This document shows positions 16,334-25,645 of a stretch of 64,000 nucleotides of DNA, piece by piece. Below the pieces are notes generated by a model. It was not told the DNA's origin. It saw nothing but the letters and a program-made list of their open reading frames with translations, and searched no databases. A program made the position numbers and the translations under genes. This DNA comes from Haemophilus_A paraphrohaemolyticus_A. Lineage in GTDB: Bacteria; Pseudomonadota; Gammaproteobacteria; Enterobacterales; Pasteurellaceae. How positions within the stretch are numbered: position 1 is the first letter of the stretch; every line of letters starts with the position of its first letter. The stretch is from NCBI RefSeq assembly GCF_003253115.1, contig NZ_QEQF01000010.1:1-64000 (forward strand). Reading direction: 5' to 3'.

Positions 16334-18050
16334 TGTGATATTGCAACCAAGATAAATTGCGCTCAATATTACAATTTTGTCCTGCACTTAACACGCCCGT
16401 TAAGCCAGAAACTTTATAACCAGGGATTTTACTTAACTCATTGAATTTATTTGCCAAAGACCACGCATCCGCACCCATTGCGTATAAACGCATTTTGGCA
16501 AAATCACCCTCAGATAAGTTCGCTGATTTTTTGTATTCATCTGAATTTGAATCAGCTAACAGCGGAATTTCACTGAATTTCACACCTTCCATCGCGGTAT
16601 AAAAATCAGCATCATTCGTTGGCGAATTGATGCGTGAAGAGGTATAAATCGTCAGTTGATCTTTTAACGGCGAAGCGTCAATACCTTGTTTAATTAACAC
16701 CACATCATCAGGCGAACCTAGCAAATACAAACCGCCTTGCGTGATACCCGCACTTAAAATTGACGCAATCGCATCTTCGGCAGAAGAATAATAACGCACA
16801 TCTGCATCGTTACCTGTGAGTTGACGCCAACGTTGTGCGAAAGTATCGCCTGAACGTTGTCCTACATCGCCTTGCGGAACAGAGACAATCACATTGCGTT
16901 TACCTTCATTATAAATACGATCTGCAGCTGCTTTCGCTTCTGCTTCTGGCGCTAAGCCGTAGTAGCAAACTTGAGGAATCGCTCTCGCATTTGGCGTCGC
17001 ATTTAACGCCAATAAATTCACATTGTTAAGCTCTGAGCTACTTAATGCCGCATCCACATTCTCTCTCAACAACGGACCAACAATCGTGCTTGCCCCTTCT
17101 TGTTTCGCTTGTGCAATCAGACTATTAACATCCGCGGCTGCGGTGTCGTAAAAACGTACCATTGTGCCATCATTGCCGCGTGCATCATTAAAGCCTTTTT
17201 GCACCATTTGCCCCAAAATTTGTGCATCACCACTTAACGGTAATAACACTGCCACGCCATTAAGCTGCGTTTGTTGGTAACTTGCTACATTTTGTAACTC
17301 AGCTGGCATCACATTGACCGCACTATGATTTGGATATTGTGCCTTCCATTGATTCAACGCCTGTTGCATTTGTGCTGGATTCATCACATTTTGATTGTAA
17401 AGCGAAATCAAGGCAATCCAACCTGAAAATTCCACTTCGCCCGCTTGCGGTTGGGCTTGTTCAATGCCACGATTAGCCTTTCTAAGCGTATTCCAAATAA
17501 TATCGTTATTCTCTTGGCGAGCTTTGTTGTCAAACAAATAGCTATTCATCAACGAACGAGCTCGCACAATTTCTTCCACATTTTTATGGTTTTCCGCCAC
17601 TTGAGCTTGTGTTTGGTAAACACGCAACATTTGAGCCTGACTAAGCGGTTCATTTTTCGCATTATTTTGCAAATTTCTCAAACCATTTAAGGCTTCATCA
17701 TTTTTTCCTTGCAATGCCTCAAGTTGAGCAGACACTAACGCATATTCTAATTTTTGAACAGGGTTTTCTTGAATATCTTTCATAAATGACGTGAGCTCAT
17801 TTAACGCATCTTGTGCTTCATCTGCTTTATTTTCTTCCACCAACTTACGCACTGCCAAAAGCTGATAAGAAACCTTATCTTCTTTCTCTTTTGCTTGATC
17901 TGCTTTGTTAATGTAAAACTCAGAGCTTGCATACGCCTCATTTTTCATTGATTCCGTTACTAAGTTAGGCGAACTACAAGCTGCCACTAAAAGAGCCACA
18001 AGAGTTGGGACAAAAACGGTTTTCATTTTTTGTCGAAGTGCTACTGCCAT
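16308..18050 (-). CDS. lpoA: Penicillin-binding protein activator LpoA
   Basis: LpoA is an outer-membrane lipoprotein that reaches through the periplasm to stimulate the transpeptidase PBP1A. The 580-residue precursor has a signal ending in LLVAAC (Cys25). It has a helical TPR-like N-terminal half (about 30-250) and a periplasmic binding-protein-like C-terminal half containing GVAVLLPLSGDAQILGQ and GASTIVGPLLREN. Haemophilus LpoA (HI1655) has the same size. The ATG at 18050 follows a clear AGGGAGA. It heads the operon and diverges from rsmI across 79 bases, as in E. coli. Confidence 0.93.
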   Translation of the reverse strand: MAVALRQKMKTVFVPTLVALLVAACSSPNLVTESMKNEAYASSEFYINKADQAKEKEDKVSYQLLAVRKLVEENKADEAQDALNELTSFMKDIQENPVQKLEYALVSAQLEALQGKNDEALNGLRNLQNNAKNEPLSQAQMLRVYQTQAQVAENHKNVEEIVRARSLMNSYLFDNKARQENNDIIWNTLRKANRGIEQAQPQAGEVEFSGWIALISLYNQNVMNPAQMQQALNQWKAQYPNHSAVNVMPAELQNVASYQQTQLNGVAVLLPLSGDAQILGQMVQKGFNDARGNDGTMVRFYDTAAADVNSLIAQAKQEGASTIVGPLLRENVDAALSSSELNNVNLLALNATPNARAIPQVCYYGLAPEAEAKAAADRIYNEGKRNVIVSVPQGDVGQRSGDTFAQRWRQLTGNDADVRYYSSAEDAIASILSAGITQGGLYLLGSPDDVVLIKQGIDASPLKDQLTIYTSSRINSPTNDADFYTAMEGVKFSEIPLLADSNSDEYKKSANLSEGDFAKMRLYAMGADAWSLANKFNELSKIPGYKVSGLTGVLSAGQNCNIERNLSWLQYHNGAVEQAQ

Positions 18051-18129
18051 TTTATTCTCCCTAAAATGCATAAAAAAAGTATAATGCGGTAATGTTTTAA
18101 ATCTTACTTATCAAATATCTGAAAATCAA

Positions 18130-18981
18130 ATGAAAAACGAACAAAACGGTATTTTATATATTGTTGCCACCCCGATTGGTAATTTAGGCGACATCACTCA
18201 GCGTGCATTAGACACCTTCGCACAAGTCGATTTAATCGCTGCCGAAGACACCCGCCACAGCGGATTACTTTTAAGTCACTACGGCATCAAAAAGCCTTTT
18301 TTTGCCCTACACGACCATAATGAACAGCAGAAAGCGGTCGTTTTAGTTGAAAAATTAACCAAAGGCGAAAACATCGCCCTGATTTCAGATGCAGGCACGC
18401 CACTTATTAGCGACCCTGGATTTCACCTCGTTCGCCACTGCCGACAAGCAGGCATTCGTGTTGTGCCTGTAGTCGGTGCTTGTGCTGCGATTGCCGCATT
18501 AAGCTGTTCAGGCATCGCCTCAGATCGTTTTTGTTTCGAAGGGTTCTTGCCCGCCAAAACAAAATCACGTTGCGATAAATTAGAAGCCTTAAGCGAAGAG
18601 CCTCGCACACTGATTTTCTACGAATCGACCCACCGCATTTTAGATACACTTTCTGATATGCAAAAAATTTGGGGCTCTGACCGCTATATCGTGATGGCAA
18701 GAGAACTCACTAAAACGTGGGAAACCATTTACGGCGATACACTCGGTAACTTAATCGAATGGCTGAATGAAGACAGCAACCGCACTAAAGGCGAAATCGT
18801 GCTGATTGTGGAAGGCAAACCCGTAACCGAAGAGGAAAGTTTTAGTCCACAAGCGGTAAAATTATTCCAACTTTTAACCAACGAAATGCCAATGAAAAAA
18901 GCCGCAAGCATCGTGGCAGAAACCTTTAGCTATAAGAAAAATGCCCTTTATCAGTTTGGTTTAGAAAATTTTGTAAAATAG
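18130..18981 (+). CDS. rsmI: 16S rRNA (cytidine-1402 2'-O)-methyltransferase
   Basis: RsmI adds the 2'-O-methyl group to cytidine 1402 in the decoding centre of 16S rRNA. The 283-residue protein begins with the tetrapyrrole-methylase-type segment GILYIVATPIGNLGDIT. It carries AAEDTRHSGLLLSHYGI, LISDAGTPLISDPG and the FYESTHRI segment. The length matches E. coli RsmI (286). A strong terminator follows within 10 bases of the stop. Confidence 0.95.
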   Translation: MKNEQNGILYIVATPIGNLGDITQRALDTFAQVDLIAAEDTRHSGLLLSHYGIKKPFFALHDHNEQQKAVVLVEKLTKGENIALISDAGTPLISDPGFHLVRHCRQAGIRVVPVVGACAAIAALSCSGIASDRFCFEGFLPAKTKSRCDKLEALSEEPRTLIFYESTHRILDTLSDMQKIWGSDRYIVMARELTKTWETIYGDTLGNLIEWLNEDSNRTKGEIVLIVEGKPVTEEESFSPQAVKLFQLLTNEMPMKKAASIVAETFSYKKNALYQFGLENFVK

Positions 18982-18987
18982 GATAAA

Positions 18988-19025
18988 AAAACACCCGCTT
19001 AGATTTACCCTCAAGCGGGTGTTTT
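18988..19025. terminator. Bidirectional terminator between rsmI and mpl
   Basis: AAAACACCCGCTT pairs with AAGCGGGTGTTTT, a 13-base perfect stem with T-rich flanks on both sides, between the convergent rsmI and mpl genes. Confidence 0.8.
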
Positions 19026-19044
19026 CTTTCTCTACTTTACTCAT

Positions 19045-20409
19045 TTAGCCTTTTAGTTTCTCAATCAATTTATGATGAATGCCACCAAAAGCACCGTTGC
19101 TCATCACTAGAATATGATCGCCCGATTTTGCTTCTTGAGCGATCATTTCAACCAGTTCATCAATACTTGCTGACCAGTTCGCTGTTTGGCTTAACGCATC
19201 GGTAATTTGGCTCACTTTCCAAGGAATAGTATCGGGCTGATAAACAAAGACCGCTTGTGCATCGTGCAAACTTGGGGCAATATCATCTTTATGCACACCC
19301 ATTTTCATTGTGTTTGAACGAGGCTCTAACACCGCGATAATGCGAGCATCTTTACCAATCTTACTACGAAGTGCATCGATTGTGGCTTCAATTGCGGTTG
19401 GATGGTGAGCGAAATCATCGTAAACAGTAATGCTGTTTACTTCACCTTTGACTTCCAAACGGCGGTTGGCATTGATGAACGAGCCTAACGCTTTGCAAGC
19501 ACCTTCAACGCTTACACCTGCGTGCTGTGAGGCGGCAATTGCCATCAATGCGTTATGCATATTGTGGCGACCGATAATGTTCCAACGCACTTCGCCTGCT
19601 TTTTTGCCGAAATGATACACTTCAAAATGTGAGCAATCCGCACTTAATGGTTTTGCAAACCACTCCTTGCCTTCGCCAATGGCTTGTACTTCGCTGTAGG
19701 TGCCCATATTGAGCGTATCTTGCACATTTTGATCGTCACTTGCCGCAAGGATTCGCCCTTCGCTTGGAATGGTGCGGATAAGGTGGTGGAATTGACGTTG
19801 GATTGCGTGCAAATCATCAAAAATATCGGCGTGATCAAATTCGATGTTGTTGATAACCAAAGTTCTTGGCGAATAATGCACAAATTTAGACCGCTTGTCG
19901 AAGAAGGCAGAATCGTATTCATCCGCTTCAATCACGAAGAATTTGCTTGAGCCTGCACGAGCGGAAATACCGAAATTGCCTGCCACACCACCAATTAAAA
20001 AGCCTGCGTCGATGTGGTTTTGATCTAAGATCCACGCTAACATTCCCGTGGTGGTGGTTTTTCCGTGTGTGCCAGAAACAGCAAGCACCCAGCGATCTTT
20101 GAGCAGATGATCGTGCAGCCATTGTGGGCCTGATGTGTAATTTAACTGATTATTAAGCACATATTCCACGCAAGGATTACCACGGCTCATTGCATTACCG
20201 ATAACAACTAAATCGGGGGCAGGTTGTAATTGGTCAACATTGTAGTTAGGAATAACCTCGATGCCGTGCGTTTCTAAAAAAGTGCTCATTGGCGGATAAA
20301 CGTTGGTGTCTGAACCTGTCACTTTATAGCTAAGCTCTCTAGCAATCATTGCCACGCCCCCCATAAAAGTGCCGCAAATGCCAAGGATGTGAATGTGTTT
20401 TTGTTTCAT
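19045..20409 (-). CDS. mpl: UDP-N-acetylmuramate:L-Ala-gamma-D-Glu-meso-DAP ligase
   Basis: Mpl recycles cell-wall tripeptide by ligating it directly to UDP-MurNAc, bypassing MurC, MurD and MurE. The 454-residue Mur ligase begins KHIHILGICGTFMGG. It has the ATP-binding loop GTHGKTTTTGM, the EADEYDSAFFDKRSKF segment that distinguishes Mpl from MurC, and DDFAHHPTAI. I start at the ATG of MKQKHIH, which gives the E. coli length (457). A fragment of the GA-rich intergenic repeat lies in its leader. It complements the de novo Mur enzymes encoded from 38.6 kb onward. Confidence 0.93.
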   Translation of the reverse strand: MKQKHIHILGICGTFMGGVAMIARELSYKVTGSDTNVYPPMSTFLETHGIEVIPNYNVDQLQPAPDLVVIGNAMSRGNPCVEYVLNNQLNYTSGPQWLHDHLLKDRWVLAVSGTHGKTTTTGMLAWILDQNHIDAGFLIGGVAGNFGISARAGSSKFFVIEADEYDSAFFDKRSKFVHYSPRTLVINNIEFDHADIFDDLHAIQRQFHHLIRTIPSEGRILAASDDQNVQDTLNMGTYSEVQAIGEGKEWFAKPLSADCSHFEVYHFGKKAGEVRWNIIGRHNMHNALMAIAASQHAGVSVEGACKALGSFINANRRLEVKGEVNSITVYDDFAHHPTAIEATIDALRSKIGKDARIIAVLEPRSNTMKMGVHKDDIAPSLHDAQAVFVYQPDTIPWKVSQITDALSQTANWSASIDELVEMIAQEAKSGDHILVMSNGAFGGIHHKLIEKLKG

Positions 20410-20437
20410 TGGAGATCCATTTAATTTACGTAAAAAT

Positions 20438-20460
20438 ATCCCCCTCTTTAGAAAAGAGGG
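20438..20460. repeat. Fragment of the CCCCCTCTTTAG repeat in the mpl leader
   Basis: ATCCCCCTCTTTAGAAAAGAGG, here in two overlapping parts, is shared with the left arm of the repeat at 40107-40233 with no difference over about 22 bases. It forms a short hairpin 29 bases upstream of the mpl start. Confidence 0.55.
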
Positions 20461-20485
20461 CAGCTTATCAATCAAGTATAACAAA

Positions 20486-20516
20486 AAAGGCTAGATTCCA
20501 TAAGAACCTAGCCTTT
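20486..20516 (-). terminator. Intrinsic terminator of pgdX
   Basis: On the minus strand AAAGGCTAG and CTAGCCTTT form a 9-base stem followed by six T residues, 18 bases after the pgdX stop. Confidence 0.8.
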
Positions 20517-20533
20517 CGCTAATCAAATTTCAA

Positions 20534-21271
20534 TTATTTTACATCGAAATATGCTTGTAAATCGTCGCTACCGCCAATGTGTTTACCACCGATGAATACT
20601 TGTGGAACTGAAGTACGACCAGTAATTGCACGTACTGAAGTGGTTGAAGCATCTTTACCTAATACGATTTCTTCATATTGGTAGCCTTTCACTTCTAATA
20701 ATGCTTTTGCTTTTGCACAGAATGGGCAACCAGGTTTAGTGATGATTGACACTGATGGTTTTGCTTCCCAAGCTGGGTTTAAGTATTTGATCATAGTATC
20801 TGCATCAGACACTTTGAATGGATCGCCAGGTTCTTGTGGTTCAATGAACATTTTTTCAACTGTACCGTTTACAACGTACATAGAATAACGCCAAGAACGT
20901 TCTCCAAAACCTAAGTCGTTTTTGCTTACTAACATACCCATACCACGAGTGAAATCGCCGTTACCATCTGGGATAACTGTTACATTTTCAGACTCCTGGT
21001 CTTCTTTCCACGCATTCATTACGAATGTATCGTTTACAGATACACATACGATTTCATCAACGCCTAATGCGTAGAATTCTTTCGCTAATTCGTTGTAACG
21101 TGGTAAGTGAGTTGATGAACAAGTTGGTGTGAAAGCACCTGGTAATGAGAAAACAACTACTTTTTTGTTGTTGAAGATTTCATCTGTAGTTACATCAACC
21201 CATGCGTCGCCTTGACGTGTGTGGAATGTTACTGAAGGAACTTTTTGACCTGTCATATCTTTTAAAGACAT
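20534..21271 (-). CDS. pgdX: Hybrid peroxiredoxin-glutaredoxin
   Basis: This 245-residue fusion reduces peroxides with glutathione as electron source. The N-terminal Prx5-type peroxiredoxin domain carries the peroxidatic Cys51 in PGAFTPTCSS. The C-terminal glutaredoxin domain carries Cys182-Cys185 in KPGCPFCAK, with TSVPQVFIGGKHIGG. H. influenzae has the same fusion (241 residues). I start at the ATG preceded by GGAG; a longer extension upstream has no support. It diverges from oxyR, the peroxide regulator, across 123 bases that hold a possible OxyR site. Confidence 0.95.
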   Translation of the reverse strand: MSLKDMTGQKVPSVTFHTRQGDAWVDVTTDEIFNNKKVVVFSLPGAFTPTCSSTHLPRYNELAKEFYALGVDEIVCVSVNDTFVMNAWKEDQESENVTVIPDGNGDFTRGMGMLVSKNDLGFGERSWRYSMYVVNGTVEKMFIEPQEPGDPFKVSDADTMIKYLNPAWEAKPSVSIITKPGCPFCAKAKALLEVKGYQYEEIVLGKDASTTSVRAITGRTSVPQVFIGGKHIGGSDDLQAYFDVK

Positions 21272-21344
21272 ATTTTTTCTCCAAAAAAATAAATAAGAAT
21301 TAAAAATCTGAGGCATTTTACAGATAAATATGCCATAATTCATC

Positions 21345-21370
21345 TTATTCTATTGATAGGTAAGATTTAT
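21345..21370. promoter_or_regulatory. Possible OxyR site between pgdX and oxyR
   Basis: TTAT-N7-ATAG-N7-TTAT fits three of the four spaced elements of the OxyR consensus (ATAG-N7-CTAT-N7-ATAG-N7-CTAT) with one mismatch in each TTAT. It lies 25 bases upstream of oxyR, in the shared divergent promoter region. Confidence 0.4.
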
Positions 21371-21394
21371 AAATAAAATAAGGAAAAGATTATT

Positions 21395-22285
21395 GTGAAT
21401 ATCCGAGATCTGGAATATTTAATTTCATTAGCAGAGTACAAACATTTCCGTCGTGCTGCCGATGCGTGCAATGTGAGTCAGCCGACATTAAGCGGTCAAA
21501 TTCGCAAATTAGAAGACGAATTAGGAACGATTTTACTTGAACGTACTAGCCGTAAAGTGCTATTTACCCAAGCGGGGCTTGAATTAGTGGATCAAGCCAA
21601 AGCCGTACTACGTGAAGTAAAAGTGTTAAAAGAAATGGCAAGCAATCAAGGCAAAGAGATGTCTGGCCCACTTCACGTGGGGATTTTACCTACGCTCGGC
21701 CCATACCTTTCACCAATTATTGTACCCGCAATGAAAGAAGCTTTCCCAGAGCTTGAGCTTTATTTATACGAATTGCAAACCTCTCAAATGGTGGACCAAC
21801 TCTCTGCTGGTCAGCTCGATTGCGGCATTTTAGCTTTCGTTAAAGAGAGCGAACCTTTTATTGAAGTGCCACTTTTTAACGAAGAGATTTTGCTTGCTGT
21901 TTCAGATAAGCACGAATGGGCAAAAGAAAAACAGCTACCTATTTCGGTTTTAAAAGATAAAGAGCTGCTTTTCTTAGATGATGGTCACTGCCTACGCACG
22001 CAAACGCTAGATTACTGCTTATCAGTTGGGGCGAAAGAGAGTGCCCATTTCAAAGCAACCAATTTGGAAACGCTCCGCAATATGGTGGCTGCCAATGTAG
22101 GCATTTCGCTGATTCCAAAATTCGCCGCCAAAGAAACAAGCGGTGTGAAATACATTTCATTTTGCGATCCAACACCATTCCGTGCGATTGGCTTGATTTA
22201 TCGCCCAGGTTCGCCACTTCGTGCTCGCTATGAACGCCTTGCTAAAGGCATTGAAGAAGTGATGAAAAAACAAAATGCTGCATAA
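21395..22285 (+). CDS. oxyR: Peroxide-sensing LysR-type regulator OxyR
   Basis: OxyR senses hydrogen peroxide through a cysteine pair and activates antioxidant genes. The 296-residue protein has the LysR helix-turn-helix at residues 1-60 (MNIRDLEYL, CNVSQPTLSGQIRKLE). The redox cysteines are at exactly the E. coli positions, Cys199 in DDGHCLR and Cys208. LETLRNMVAANVGISLIP follows. The start is GTG with AGGAAAA upstream. fabR follows after 18 bases, so the two regulators are probably co-transcribed. Confidence 0.96.
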   Translation: MNIRDLEYLISLAEYKHFRRAADACNVSQPTLSGQIRKLEDELGTILLERTSRKVLFTQAGLELVDQAKAVLREVKVLKEMASNQGKEMSGPLHVGILPTLGPYLSPIIVPAMKEAFPELELYLYELQTSQMVDQLSAGQLDCGILAFVKESEPFIEVPLFNEEILLAVSDKHEWAKEKQLPISVLKDKELLFLDDGHCLRTQTLDYCLSVGAKESAHFKATNLETLRNMVAANVGISLIPKFAAKETSGVKYISFCDPTPFRAIGLIYRPGSPLRARYERLAKGIEEVMKKQNAA

Positions 22286-22303
22286 TGGACGCAGAGATAA
22301 CAA

Positions 22304-22918
22304 ATGAGTAATGTAGGAATTCGAGCACAACAAAAAGAGAAAACCCGCCGTGCTCTTGTGGATGCAGCGTTCAACCAATTGAGTGCCGAAAAAAGTTTCA
22401 GCAACTTAAGTTTGCGGGAAGTCGCACGCGAAGCAGGTATTGCCCCAACCTCTTTCTACCGCCACTTCAAAGATATGGACGAACTGGGCTTGGCAATGGT
22501 GGATGAATCAGGCTTAGTGCTTCGCCAGTTGATGCGTCAGGCTCGTAAACGCATTGAGAAAGGCGGCAGCGTGGTCGCCCTCTCTGTGGAAACATTCTTT
22601 GAACTGATTAATGACCGCCCAAATGTTTTCCGCTTATTATTACGTGAAAGTTCTGGCACATCGCAAGCTTTTCGAACCGCAGCTTCGCGTGAAATTCAGC
22701 ATTTTGTTGCAGAACTCACCGATTACATCTTAATGAAAAGCCCCGAATTAGGGCGTGAAATTGCCCATATTCAGGCTGAAGGCTTAGTTACGCTCGTTTT
22801 TACCGCAGGTTCACATGCGTTAGATATGAACAACCAACAACGTGAGGAACTCAAAAAACGGGTAATGACCCAACTTAGAATGCTGATGCACGGAGCATCC
22901 GCTTATGTCAGAAAATAG
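22304..22918 (+). CDS. fabR: TetR-family fatty acid biosynthesis repressor FabR
   Basis: FabR represses fabA and fabB and so sets the unsaturated fatty acid content of membranes. The 204-residue protein has a TetR helix-turn-helix at about residues 13-60 (FSNLSLREVAREAGIAPTSFYRHF) split over two helices, and the FabR-type ligand domain with RLLLRESSG. It lies just downstream of oxyR, as fabR is near oxyR in E. coli, although yijD is not seen here. Possible targets in this window are not evident. Confidence 0.92.
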   Translation: MSNVGIRAQQKEKTRRALVDAAFNQLSAEKSFSNLSLREVAREAGIAPTSFYRHFKDMDELGLAMVDESGLVLRQLMRQARKRIEKGGSVVALSVETFFELINDRPNVFRLLLRESSGTSQAFRTAASREIQHFVAELTDYILMKSPELGREIAHIQAEGLVTLVFTAGSHALDMNNQQREELKKRVMTQLRMLMHGASAYVRK

Positions 22919-22943
22919 GGCGTTATTTATACGCCTTATCTGC

Positions 22944-23930
22944 TTAATTTCGTGCTGAATACACCTTAAACTTAGTCGATTTCGCCACCACTTCGTACTT
23001 GCCGAACGCACTGTCTAGCAAGTCTGGATAAGGCAAAAAGGCATTCGCTACAATGCGTAATTCTCCACCTTTGGTTAAATGGTTTTTCGCTTGTAAGATC
23101 AAATTTTCGACCGCTTGATAAGCCGTATCCACACCATCATGGAATGGCGGGTTTGAAACAATCAGATCAAATCGCCCTTCAATATGCGAGAACACATCGC
23201 TTGCTAACACTTCGCCTTCCAATGCATTTTCTGCCAAAGTACGTTGGCTAGAAGCAATCGCCATGGCGTGAATATCGCTCATCGTCAGTTTAATTTGGGG
23301 GAATTGTTTTTTTAAGCTGGCACCAATCACACCTGCACCACACCCTAAATCTAACACTTTACCTTTTAAGCCGTCAGCTTTATGGAAGGTTGAAAGTAAT
23401 AATTTCGTGCCACCATCCAATTCTGCCGAGCTAAACACCGCTGGCAAAGCAGAAATCGTTAAATCGTTGAGTACGTAGCTTTTCCAGAATTTTTCTGCAT
23501 TGAAAGTCGGCACGTTTTGTAGCTCAAAATGGTACAAACCACAGCGACGAGCCGAATCAATTTTGGCAATATTGCCAAACGGTTCGAGCATTTTTTCCAC
23601 CGAACGCACGCCTGCACGGTTTTCGCCAATAATCAGCAATTCTTGCCCGACTTCTGATTGAGCCAGCCATTCTAACAATTGATATTGGCATTCCTGCTTA
23701 TTCTTTGCCCAATAATACACGGCTAAATCTGCTTTTTGGGTATTTTCTATTCCAAATTTGACCGCTTGGCGTGAGTGAGCGTAATCAAAATAGCTACTGA
23801 ATACTGACACCGATTTTGCACCAGTTAAGCTTTGAGTAAAATCATCACGCACATAACCAAAAAACAGTACCGATTTTTCGACAAATAAAGGCAAATGGCG
23901 AGCTAACACTTCGCTTTCGAGAGAGAACAT
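22944..23930 (-). CDS. rsmC: 16S rRNA (guanine-1207 N2)-methyltransferase
   Basis: RsmC methylates guanine 1207 of 16S rRNA in the 30S subunit. The 328-residue protein has the duplicated methyltransferase layout of the family. A degenerate N-terminal domain is followed by an active C-terminal domain with VLDLGCGAGVIGASL and the catalytic NPPF in IVSNPPFHDG. It diverges from holD, as in E. coli. Convergence with fabR leaves only 25 bases between the stops. Confidence 0.94.
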   Translation of the reverse strand: MFSLESEVLARHLPLFVEKSVLFFGYVRDDFTQSLTGAKSVSVFSSYFDYAHSRQAVKFGIENTQKADLAVYYWAKNKQECQYQLLEWLAQSEVGQELLIIGENRAGVRSVEKMLEPFGNIAKIDSARRCGLYHFELQNVPTFNAEKFWKSYVLNDLTISALPAVFSSAELDGGTKLLLSTFHKADGLKGKVLDLGCGAGVIGASLKKQFPQIKLTMSDIHAMAIASSQRTLAENALEGEVLASDVFSHIEGRFDLIVSNPPFHDGVDTAYQAVENLILQAKNHLTKGGELRIVANAFLPYPDLLDSAFGKYEVVAKSTKFKVYSARN

Positions 23931-24010
23931 AATTTCCTTTCCTTTAAAAATAATTTCCGCATTTTACCCAGTTTTGCTACTATTCCCTATCAATTTTTTG
24001 CGAGAACAAG

Positions 24011-24439
24011 ATGAATAGACGAGATTTATTACTGCAGGCAATGGGCGTGACGCAATGGCAGTTGGTTAAGCCACAAGTGCTTAAAGGCGATGCTCAAATT
24101 CGGTTAGATCAAGCGATCAAATTAGTAGTGATTTGTGAAGAAGAACAACAAAAAAGCAGGCTTTTTCAAGACTTGCTTTTTGCACTTTCATTGCAATCGA
24201 ATGAATTTTACTGGGTAAATCACGAGCAATTTCAGCGAATCCGTTTCAAGCATACCCCCTTTTTCTTGGTGGTAGAAGATAAAGAACAAGCAGTCAAAAT
24301 TGAGAAAAAATGTGCAAATCAGCCACAGTTGAAGGTCGAAAGTTGGGCAGAATTACTCAAGCCTGAAAGTAAAAGGAAGTTGTGGAAAGGATTGGATAAT
24401 GTTTTTCAAAAACAGACTCAAATCTCCATAAAAAAATAA
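24011..24439 (+). CDS. holD: DNA polymerase III psi subunit
   Basis: HolD joins the clamp loader to single-strand-binding protein in the replicative polymerase. The 142-residue protein starts NRRDLLLQAMGVTQWQL, the segment by which psi binds chi and which is diagnostic of the family. The rest is poorly conserved, as usual. Divergence from rsmC agrees with E. coli. The partner rimI, which follows holD in E. coli, is absent here, and znuA follows instead. Confidence 0.88.
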   Translation: MNRRDLLLQAMGVTQWQLVKPQVLKGDAQIRLDQAIKLVVICEEEQQKSRLFQDLLFALSLQSNEFYWVNHEQFQRIRFKHTPFFLVVEDKEQAVKIEKKCANQPQLKVESWAELLKPESKRKLWKGLDNVFQKQTQISIKK

Positions 24440-24503
24440 TGGTAATTTAAAATCATTCTGCTAGAATGCTCAAACTTAACGTTTTATTAACAGGAGACAA
24501 ATT

Positions 24504-25430
24504 ATGAAAAAAACGTTACTTGCAGCAGGGATTTTAGCCGCAACTTCATTTGCTCACGCGGATGTATTAACCACCATCAAACCTCTAGGCTTTATTGCCA
24601 ATGCTATTACTGATGGTGTAACAGAAACACAAGTGCTATTGCCAGTGAGTGCATCACCGCACGATTACAGCTTGAAACCCTCTGATGTTGAAAAATTAAA
24701 ATCAGCAGAATTAGTAGTTTGGGTAGGGCACGGTCTAGAGTCATTTTTAGAAAAATCTGTTGAAAAATTACCTGAAAGCAAGGTGCTAGAATTGGGCGAA
24801 GTACCTGCCATTGAAGAGATTATCGAAGCAACACATCACGAAGATCACGACCATGACCACGATCACGGGCATCATGAACACGCTCATGGTCACGACCATC
24901 ACGGACATGACCACAGCCACGACTGGCATATCTGGCTTTCAAGCGATGCAAGTAAAATTGCGGCAGAGCAGATTGCAGATCGCCTAACCCAGTTATATCC
25001 AGCAAAAAAAGCAAAAATTGCGGAAAACTTAGCGAAATTTAAAACCGCAGTAGATGCCAAAACCGTGCAATTAAAAGCCCAGCTTGAGCCAGTAAAAGGC
25101 AAAGGTTATTACACTTTCCACGAGGCTTATGGCTATTTTGAATCGACTTATGGTTTAAACTCGCTCGGCTCATTTACCATCAACCCAACCGTTGCACCAG
25201 GTGCAAAAACGCTGGCAAAAATTAAAGAGCATATCGCAGAGCATAAAGCTGTTTGCTTATTTGCAGAGCCACAATTTACGCCACGTGTCGTAGAAAGTTT
25301 AAGCAAAGGCACGCAAGTAGGTGTTGGTCAACTTGATCCACTTGGTGCGAAAATTAAGATGGGTGCAGAGGCTTATCCACAATTCTTGCAAGGCATTGCG
25401 GATGAGTTTACGAAATGTTTGGCGAAATAA
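24504..25430 (+). CDS. znuA: Zinc ABC transporter substrate-binding protein
   Basis: ZnuA captures zinc in the periplasm for the ZnuBC importer. The 308-residue precursor has a signal peptide (about 1-19, ending FAHA), the zinc ligand His53 in SASPHDYSLKPSD and a His/Asp-rich loop at 111-139. HIWLS then carries His142, and FHEAYGYFE follows later. znuB and znuC are not adjacent. The 63-base leader was searched for a Zur operator without a convincing match. AGGAGA precedes the ATG. Confidence 0.94.
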   Translation: MKKTLLAAGILAATSFAHADVLTTIKPLGFIANAITDGVTETQVLLPVSASPHDYSLKPSDVEKLKSAELVVWVGHGLESFLEKSVEKLPESKVLELGEVPAIEEIIEATHHEDHDHDHDHGHHEHAHGHDHHGHDHSHDWHIWLSSDASKIAAEQIADRLTQLYPAKKAKIAENLAKFKTAVDAKTVQLKAQLEPVKGKGYYTFHEAYGYFESTYGLNSLGSFTINPTVAPGAKTLAKIKEHIAEHKAVCLFAEPQFTPRVVESLSKGTQVGVGQLDPLGAKIKMGAEAYPQFLQGIADEFTKCLAK

Positions 25431-25461
25431 GATTTCATACAACTGTCTATTCTTAATGTAA

Positions 25462-25499
25462 TGTAGCAACTGTGTTTTTAGGTAAAGACAGTTGCTACA
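25462..25499. repeat. Perfect 12-base inverted repeat after znuA
   Basis: TGTAGCAACTGT and ACAGTTGCTACA flank a 14-base loop. There is no U-run on either side, so it is a stable hairpin of uncertain role, perhaps protecting the znuA 3' end. Confidence 0.55.
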
Positions 25500-25645
25500 C
25501 TACAACTAATCGTTGTTCGTAAAAACAGCATCGTTACCCAATCTATTTTTACTAATTCCATCCTTCCTACCCAATTCTCATGTATAATGTTTCCCAAACT
25601 TAGCCTCCACTTACTTATCATAAGCGGAATACAAAAGGAGTTGCT

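Noticed and set aside
24440..24503. A Zur operator in the znuA leader
   Set aside because: A small palindrome (CATTC-N5-GAATG) is present but does not match the known Zur box, and no other copy was found to support it.
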